This document shows, piece by piece, positions 49,128 through 54,561 of a stretch of 54,561 nt of DNA (its first letter is position 1; each line of letters starts with the position of its first letter). Source of the DNA: Streptomyces adelaidensis (lineage in GTDB: Bacteria; Actinomycetota; Actinomycetes; Streptomycetales; Streptomycetaceae). A model generated the notes under the pieces. The model did not search any database and was not told where the DNA came from. It saw only the letters and a list, made by a program, of their open reading frames with translations. The position numbers and the translations under genes were made by a program. The stretch covers positions 1 through 54,561 of the forward strand of contig NZ_JAEMUX010000060.1 of assembly GCF_016598475.1 (NCBI RefSeq). The letters are read 5' to 3'.

Positions 49128-50299
49128 CCACCACCCTCATCGAGAGCGAGGACCGCCGGGAGTACAAGGCCACCCGGCGCCGCGGCCTCGTCGTCGACCT
49201 CAGCATGACCCTGGCGACCATCCTGGCCGCCCTCGTCATCGGCTTCCTCGTCATGCTCGCCACCGGCAAGGACCCGATCGCGGCCTACGAGGCCCTGCTC
49301 ACCGGCCCGTTGGAGCGCTCCTTCCGGGTCGGCCGCTGGCTGGAGGACGCCACGACGCTCACCCTGCTCGGCCTGTCGGTGGCGATCCCCTTCCGGGCCC
49401 GGCAGATCAGCCTGGGCGCCGAGAGTCAGCTCTACGCGGGCGCGCTGGCGGCGGCCACGGTCGCGATCTTCCTGCCTCTGCCGCCGGTCGCCGCCGTGAT
49501 CGTCCCGATGGCCGCTGCGGCGGCGGCCGGGGCCGGCATGGGCTTCGTACCGGGATCGATGAAGGCCCGGCTCGGCGCCAACGAGATCGTCGCGACCCTG
49601 ATGCTCAACGCCATCGTCGTCCGCGTCTACGACTACCTGGTCAACGGCCCGCTGAAGGAGCCCGGCAGCAGCGCCGTGCACTCGGAGCCAATCCAGCCGG
49701 ACTCCGCCCTCACCCCGCTCACCGAATGGCTCGGCATCCCCTTCGGCAGGGCGAACGTCGGCTTCCTCCTGATGCTGCTCACCGCCGTCGCGCTGTGGCT
49801 GCTCATCACCCGCACCCCGCTCGGCTACCGCATCCGGATGACCGGCTCCAACCCGCACTTCGCCGAGTACGGCGGCATCCGGGTGCCCCGCGCCATCGAG
49901 TGGAGCTTCGTCATCGGCGGGGCGGTCGCGGGCCTGGCCGGCGCGCACCTCGTGCAGGGCGTGTACGGACGCCTCGAACCCGGCCTCGCCGGCAGTCTCG
50001 CCTTCGAGGGGATCGTGGTGGCGCTGCTGGCCCGGAACAACCCGCTGGTCGTCGTGGTCGCCGGCCTCTTCTACTCCTATCTCCGTGCCGGGGGCGACAT
50101 CATGGAACAGCAGACGGACGTGGGCACGGAGATCGTGGTGGTGATCCAGGCGGTCATCGTGCTCCTTGTCACCGCGCAGGCCCTGCCCGACCTCCTCAAA
50201 CGCCGCCTCGCCCGCAGGCAGGCGGGCACCTCGCACAAGCGGTCCGGCACTTCGGACAAGCGGACCGGCGCCTCGCACGGGAAGGCGGATGCCCGATGA
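49124..50299 (+). CDS. Nucleoside ABC transporter permease 1
   Basis: A 391-residue permease with about ten hydrophobic segments. Family blocks are GLSVAIPFRARQISLGAESQ, LGANEIVATLMLNAIVVRVY, and GGAVAGLAGAHLVQG. The C-terminal tail (~residues 365-391) contains three diverged copies of a GTSHKR-like repeat. It forms the membrane channel with permease 2. ATGA overlaps link it to the ATPase before and the permease after. It belongs to the NupP-like half of nucleoside importers. Confidence 0.93.
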   Translation: MTTTLIESEDRREYKATRRRGLVVDLSMTLATILAALVIGFLVMLATGKDPIAAYEALLTGPLERSFRVGRWLEDATTLTLLGLSVAIPFRARQISLGAESQLYAGALAAATVAIFLPLPPVAAVIVPMAAAAAAGAGMGFVPGSMKARLGANEIVATLMLNAIVVRVYDYLVNGPLKEPGSSAVHSEPIQPDSALTPLTEWLGIPFGRANVGFLLMLLTAVALWLLITRTPLGYRIRMTGSNPHFAEYGGIRVPRAIEWSFVIGGAVAGLAGAHLVQGVYGRLEPGLAGSLAFEGIVVALLARNNPLVVVVAGLFYSYLRAGGDIMEQQTDVGTEIVVVIQAVIVLLVTAQALPDLLKRRLARRQAGTSHKRSGTSDKRTGASHGKADAR

Positions 50300-51231
50300 G
50301 CTCCGTCCTCGACGTCGTCCTCAGCAGCGCCTTCCTCGCGGCCGTCCTGCGCGTCGCGACCCCGTACCTGCTCGCCGCCATGGGCGGACTCGTCGCCGAA
50401 CGCGCCGGCATCAGCAACATCGCCCTGGAGGGGCAGATGCTGAGCGCCGCCTGCACGGGCGCCCTCGTCGCCGGATACAGCGGATCGGTCGCGGCCGGGG
50501 CCCTCGCCGGAGTCGCGGTCGCCGTCCTCCTGGGCCTGCTCCTCGCCGCGCTCCGCCTGGAGCTGGGCGCCGACGCGATCATCGCCGGCATCGGCCTCAA
50601 CCTGCTGGCGTCCGGCGGCACCGCCTTCGCCGTCTACACCCTCCTCGACGACAAGGGCGGCACCTCCGGCCTCAGGAGCGGCACCCTGCCGGCCGTCACC
50701 CTGCCCGGCATCGAGGACATCCCCGTGGTCGGCGATGTGCTGAGCGGCCAGAACACGGTCACCTGGCTGGCCTTCCTCGCGGCCCCCTTCGTCGCCTGGC
50801 TCTTCTACCGCACCCGCTTCGGCTTCCACCTCCGCGCGGTCGGCGAGATGCCCGACGCCGCCGCCTCGGTCGGCATCGCCGTACGGCGCGTCCAGTACGC
50901 CGGGCTCGCCCTCAGCGGCGCCCTCGCCGGCCTCGCCGGGGTCTTCCTCAGCATGGGCTACGTCTCCTTCTTCGTCCGGGACATGACGGCCGGCCGTGGC
51001 TTCATCGCCCTCGCCGCGGTCTTCCTCGGCGGCCTGCGCCCCTGGGGCGTCTTCCTCGCCGCCCTCGGCTTCGGCGCGGCCGAGGCCCTGGCGGTACAGC
51101 TCGGCACCCTCGACGTACCACCGCAACTGGTGTCGACCATCCCGTACGCCCTGACGCTCGTCGCCCTCGCGCTGTACGCGTGGCGCAGGAAGCGGCGAGG
51201 CGCGGCGGAGGTCGCTCCGGCCTCCCTCTGA
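50296..51231 (+). CDS. Nucleoside ABC transporter permease 2
   Basis: A 311-residue permease with about eight to nine hydrophobic segments. Recognisable blocks are LAAMGGLVAERAGISNIALE, LGADAIIAGIGLNLLASGGT and GGLRPWGVFLAALGFGAAEA. It corresponds to the NupQ-like half of BMP-dependent nucleoside importers. It starts with an ATGA overlap with permease 1, and the next gene begins 165 bases later after a 23-base tandem repeat. No odd features. Confidence 0.93.
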   Translation: MSSVLDVVLSSAFLAAVLRVATPYLLAAMGGLVAERAGISNIALEGQMLSAACTGALVAGYSGSVAAGALAGVAVAVLLGLLLAALRLELGADAIIAGIGLNLLASGGTAFAVYTLLDDKGGTSGLRSGTLPAVTLPGIEDIPVVGDVLSGQNTVTWLAFLAAPFVAWLFYRTRFGFHLRAVGEMPDAAASVGIAVRRVQYAGLALSGALAGLAGVFLSMGYVSFFVRDMTAGRGFIALAAVFLGGLRPWGVFLAALGFGAAEALAVQLGTLDVPPQLVSTIPYALTLVALALYAWRRKRRGAAEVAPASL

Positions 51232-51309
51232 CCCCACCCCCGCTCCACCCCCGCTCCAGGTCCGACAGCCTTCGTGCGCGGCGGAGCCGGACCCCTCCTC
51301 CGGCCTGCC

Positions 51310-51378
51310 CGGAAGACCCTCCTCACCCCGCTCGGAAAACCACCTTCACCCCGCCCGGAAAACCACCTTCACCCCGCC
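51310..51378. repeat. Three tandem copies of a 23-base repeat
   Basis: Units at 51310-51332, 51333-51355 and 51356-51378; the last two are identical, the first differs at several sites. A fourth partial copy supplies the ribosome binding site (GGAAGGGA) of the next gene. Confidence 0.9.
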
Positions 51379-51396
51379 CGGAAGGGACACCCGCCC

Positions 51397-54261
51397 ATGC
51401 CCCGACACAGACAACCAGCCCGCCGCCGACGTGCCACGCTCGCCGCCCTCTCCGCCTCGGCCCTCCTCGGCGGTCTCGCCTACGCCGGTGGCTTCGCGGC
51501 GGACGCGGCCCCCGGGGCGGACGGCACCCCGAAGACGACCCAGAACGGCGTCACCCTCCTCGACACCCTCACCGTCCCCGCCGCAACCACGGAGTTCGGC
51601 ATGCCCTTCGGCGGCCTGTCCGGCATCGACTACGACCCGCGGACCCACACGTACGCCGCCCTCAGCGACGACCGCTCAGAGAACGGCAAGGCACGCTTCT
51701 ACACCCTCCAACTGCCGCTGAAGGGGAAGAAGTTCGCCGACGACAAGCCCGCCCTCGACGCCCTGACCGTCCTCGACGACACCAACGGCGGACCCTTCGC
51801 CGCCAAGGCCGTCGACCCAGAGGCGATCCGCTGGAACCCGGACGGCAAGAGCCTGCTCTGGACCAGTGAGGGAGCCTCCGCCTCCGGGCAGCCGGCCTTC
51901 GTCCGTGAGACGTCCGCGTCCGGCGCGTACGTAAGTGAACTGCCGCTGCCGACGGCGTACGCCCCCGTCCGCTCCGAGACGGGCACCCTCACCGCCGGCG
52001 TCCGCAACAACCAGGCCCTGGAGGGGCTGACCCTTTCCCCGGACGGCCGCAAGGCGGTCACGGTCACCGAGAACGCGCTCGTCCAGGACGGCCCGGCGGC
52101 CGGTCTGACCGCGAAGAGCCCGTCCCGGCTGCTGGTGATGGACCGCCGCACCGGCAAGGCGGAGGCCGAGCACGTCTACGAGGTCGACCCGATCTCCGCC
52201 GCGCCCACCGCCCCGCTGCCCGCCCCCGTCGGCACCTACTCCGCCGACCGGGGAGTCTCCGAGATCCTCGCGATCAACAAGACCGACTATGTCGCCGTCG
52301 AGCGCTCCTTCGCCTCCGGCGTCGGCTTCGCGATCCGCCTGTACTGGACCACCACCCGAGGCGCGACGGACGTACGCGGCGAGGCGAAGCTGTCCGGCTC
52401 GGAGCAGCCGATGCCGAAGAAGCTGCTCTACGACTTCACCCTCTCCGGCACGGACGCCGACAACGTCGAGGGCATCACCTGGGGCCCGACCCTGCCCGAC
52501 GGCTCCCGCTCCCTCGTCCTCGTCGCCGACGACAACTTCGGCTTCAACGGCAGCGCCACCAAGTTCCATCTGCTGTCCGTCAGCCCGGCTCTCCTCACGG
52601 GCCACGCCTTCCCCACCACCCCGGAGCAACCGTCCACGGCCGACGTCCAGTTGCTTTCCTTCAACGACTTCCACGGCAACCTGGAGCCGCCCACCGGCCG
52701 TGACGCCAACCTCGGCTCCAAGCTGGACGCGAAGTCCACGCCGGTCGGCGGCGCGGAGTACCTGGCGGCCCGGCTGAAGCAGCTCCGCGAGGGCACCGAC
52801 GCCTCGCTGACCGTCGCCGCGGGTGACGTCATTGGCGCCAGCCCCTTCCTCTCCGGCCTCTTCCACGACGAACCGACCGTCGAGTCCATGGAGAAACTGC
52901 GCCTGGACGTCACGAGCGTCGGCAACCACGAGTTCGACGAGGGCACCGAGGAACTGCTGCGCATCCAGCACGGCGGCTGCCACCCCGAGGACGGCTGTTA
53001 CATCGAGGACGAGCCCTACGACGGCTCCGCGTTCCCGTGGCTGGCGGCCAACGTCCTCGACCGCACCACCGGCGAGCCGCTCCTCGCCCCCACCTGGGTC
53101 AAGAAGGTCGACGGCGTCAAGGTCGGCTTCATCGGCATGACCCTGGAGGGCACCCCCGAGGTCACCGGCCAGTCCGGCATCAGCTCCGTGCGCTTCACGG
53201 ACGAGGTCGAGACCGCCGACGCCGCCGCCCGCGAACTGCGCCGCCAGGGCGTCGAGGCGATCGTGGTCCTGCTCCACGAGGGCGGGATACAGGCGGGCTC
53301 GTACGGGCAGTGCGACGGCATCTCCGGGCCGGTCGTCGACATCGCCAAGCACCTGGACCCGGCCATCGACGCCGTTGTCACCGGCCACACCCACCAGCCG
53401 TACATCTGCTCCCTGCCCGACCCGGCCGGCAACCCCCGCACGGTCACCTCGGCCTCCTCCTTCGGCCGCGTGGTCACCGAGACCCGGCTCCCGGTGGACC
53501 GCCGTACCGGTGACGTCGTACGGGAACGGGTCGCGGCGATGAACCACCTGGTGACCCGCGCCGGCGCGAAGGACGCCGACCAGACGGCTGTCATCGACAA
53601 GTGGAAGGCCCTCTCCGCGCCCCTCGCCAACCGCGTGGTCGGCAGCGTCACCGCCGACATCACCCGCTCCGAGACCCGCGACGCCGAGTCGGACCTCGCG
53701 AACCTCGTCGCCGACGCCCAGCTCGCGGCCACCTCGGCACCGGAACGGGGAGGCGCCCAGATCGCGTTGATGAACCCGGGCGGCGTACGGGCCGACCTCG
53801 TCCACGCCTCCTCGACGGGCGGCGAGGCCCTCGGCGAGATCACCTACGCGGAGGCCTTCGCCGTCCAGCCCTTCGCCGGGACCCTGGTGTCGGTCGACCT
53901 CACCGGAGCGCGGATCGAGCAGATCCTGGAGGAACAGTTCAACGACTCCGGTACCCGTGCCCCCACCCTCATGCTGGGCGTCTCCAAGGGCCTGACCTAC
54001 TCCTTCTCGCGCGGCGCCCCCGCCGGCGACCGCATCGACCCGGCGTCGATCAAGCTCGACGGCGAGCCCCTGGACCTCTCCGCCACCTACCGGGTCACCG
54101 CCAACACCTTCCTCGCGGCGGGCGGCGACGGCTTCACCACCTTCGCCGAAGGCAAGAACACGATCGGGGGCGGCGACGACATCACCGCGCTGACGGACTA
54201 CCTCTCGGCCCGGAGCCCGGTGGCCCCGCCGGGCACGGACCGGGTGACCGAACTGCCCTGA
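51397..54261 (+). CDS. Secreted phytase-like esterase / 5'-nucleotidase fusion
   Basis: A 954-residue secreted protein. A signal peptide (~1-38) precedes an esterase-like-phytase domain (~50-405; FGGLSGIDYDPRTHTYAALS, then EGLTLSPDGRK). A 5'-nucleotidase metallophosphoesterase domain follows: D424 and H426 in NDFHGNLEP, GNHEFDEG with N510 and H511, and GHTH with H664 and H666. A 5'-nucleotidase C-terminal domain covers ~725-935 (AQIALMNPGGVRADL, ITYAEAFAVQPF). It should release phosphate and nucleosides from extracellular nucleotides. It follows the nucleoside ABC operon, so it likely feeds the importer. The ATG at 51397 follows GGAAGGGA. Confidence 0.92.
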   Translation: MPRHRQPARRRRATLAALSASALLGGLAYAGGFAADAAPGADGTPKTTQNGVTLLDTLTVPAATTEFGMPFGGLSGIDYDPRTHTYAALSDDRSENGKARFYTLQLPLKGKKFADDKPALDALTVLDDTNGGPFAAKAVDPEAIRWNPDGKSLLWTSEGASASGQPAFVRETSASGAYVSELPLPTAYAPVRSETGTLTAGVRNNQALEGLTLSPDGRKAVTVTENALVQDGPAAGLTAKSPSRLLVMDRRTGKAEAEHVYEVDPISAAPTAPLPAPVGTYSADRGVSEILAINKTDYVAVERSFASGVGFAIRLYWTTTRGATDVRGEAKLSGSEQPMPKKLLYDFTLSGTDADNVEGITWGPTLPDGSRSLVLVADDNFGFNGSATKFHLLSVSPALLTGHAFPTTPEQPSTADVQLLSFNDFHGNLEPPTGRDANLGSKLDAKSTPVGGAEYLAARLKQLREGTDASLTVAAGDVIGASPFLSGLFHDEPTVESMEKLRLDVTSVGNHEFDEGTEELLRIQHGGCHPEDGCYIEDEPYDGSAFPWLAANVLDRTTGEPLLAPTWVKKVDGVKVGFIGMTLEGTPEVTGQSGISSVRFTDEVETADAAARELRRQGVEAIVVLLHEGGIQAGSYGQCDGISGPVVDIAKHLDPAIDAVVTGHTHQPYICSLPDPAGNPRTVTSASSFGRVVTETRLPVDRRTGDVVRERVAAMNHLVTRAGAKDADQTAVIDKWKALSAPLANRVVGSVTADITRSETRDAESDLANLVADAQLAATSAPERGGAQIALMNPGGVRADLVHASSTGGEALGEITYAEAFAVQPFAGTLVSVDLTGARIEQILEEQFNDSGTRAPTLMLGVSKGLTYSFSRGAPAGDRIDPASIKLDGEPLDLSATYRVTANTFLAAGGDGFTTFAEGKNTIGGGDDITALTDYLSARSPVAPPGTDRVTELP

Positions 54262-54561
54262 CGGGTGAGGGGAAGGTCTCCGGCGCAGGGAAAATAGTCA
54301 CTGGGGGCTGAGTGTCCGCTGTACGTTGGGCATGCGCAGGACGACGACGACGCTGCGCGGATCTCCGCAGCTCAGACCCCCACTCACCGACCCCTGACAC
54401 CCACGTCAGGACAGCGGCTGACACCCATAAACGGCGAAAGATCATGGACCGAGGCTAGGAGCAACAGGTTCTGCCAGCCATCCAGGCCGCCCCCCCGACA
54501 CATCGGGTGCTAACCGGATGGACATCACCACGGCAATCGGAACAATCACCAGCCTCATTAC
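54262..54561. other. Right edge: intergenic, with possible start of a new gene
   Basis: About 300 bases, with GC falling toward the right edge. The 10-mer CTGACACCCA occurs twice, at 54394-54403 and 54418-54427. At 54520 an ATG opens a frame (MDITTAIGTITSLI) cut by the window edge; there is no strong ribosome binding site. The low GC might mark the start of foreign DNA. Confidence 0.3.

Noticed and set aside
1..54561. CRISPR arrays, tRNA or rRNA genes, insertion sequences
   Set aside because: No regularly spaced repeats of suitable length, no cloverleaf-like segment with conserved arms, and no transposase motif were seen on either strand.

Overview
The window is GC-rich actinobacterial DNA, almost certainly a Streptomyces chromosome. 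The evidence is very high GC at third codon positions, frequent GTG and TTG starts, long GC-rich hairpin terminators without U tracts, and families typical of the genus (DUF4142, a SepF paralogue, a class F sortase, a PucR regulator, an F420-type luciferase-like oxidoreductase). No rRNA, tRNA, CRISPR array or intact insertion sequence was seen. All calls are from reading the sequence and its translations; no database search was possible.

Layout, left to right. (1) 1-2329: end of a tripartite tricarboxylate transporter operon (TctC tail, TctB, TctA). (2) 2727-4724, minus: secreted pectinesterase and rhamnogalacturonan acetylesterase-like hydrolase. (3) 5388-8240: cold-shock-type group (Csp, DEAD-box RNA helicase, CBS protein, small conserved protein). 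(4) 8787-12180: divergent Na+/alanine symporter and NhaA antiporter with a small coupled membrane ORF. (5) 12476-20028: membrane-stress module of a YqiJ/NfeD-like protein, a flotillin and a 1645-residue AAA+ ATPase. (6) 20120-23944: MerR remnant, then a minus-strand ion-transport operon (CPA1 antiporter, frameshifted CBS gene, TrkA-type NAD-binding membrane protein). (7) 24263-29539: PucR and MarR regulators, a membrane protein, DUF4142 and DM13 proteins, a small conserved ORF and a thioredoxin-like protein. (8) 29838-32886, minus: a decayed sensor kinase, then an operon of surface protein, class F sortase, ECF sigma factor and a probable anti-sigma partner. (9) 33049-37401: a single-chain nitrate reductase/flavoprotein reductase fusion. 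(10) 37649-41939: SepF-like protein, RecF/SMC-like ATPase, MazG-like pyrophosphohydrolase, helical proteins, a mini-cluster of DnaA boxes and an F420-dependent oxidoreductase. (11) 42145-54261: a purine-nucleoside salvage island.

The last island is the most coherent system. A deaminase-type amidohydrolase, a LacI repressor, a GATase1-like protein and a nucleoside phosphorylase are followed by a BMP-family lipoprotein, a double-ABC ATPase, two permeases and a secreted phytase-like/5'-nucleotidase fusion. The two transcription units begin with the same 16-base sequence containing the palindrome CAAAACGTTTTG, in opposite orientation, so the LacI protein probably controls both. The expected flow is nucleotide dephosphorylation outside the cell, nucleoside import, then phosphorolysis and deamination inside. 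The GATase1-like protein has no obvious step and may mark an undescribed reaction.

The window also contains several genes broken by frameshift or truncation (CBS protein, histidine kinase, MerR, one unrecognised) and many short GC-rich tandem repeats, some of them inside coding regions.
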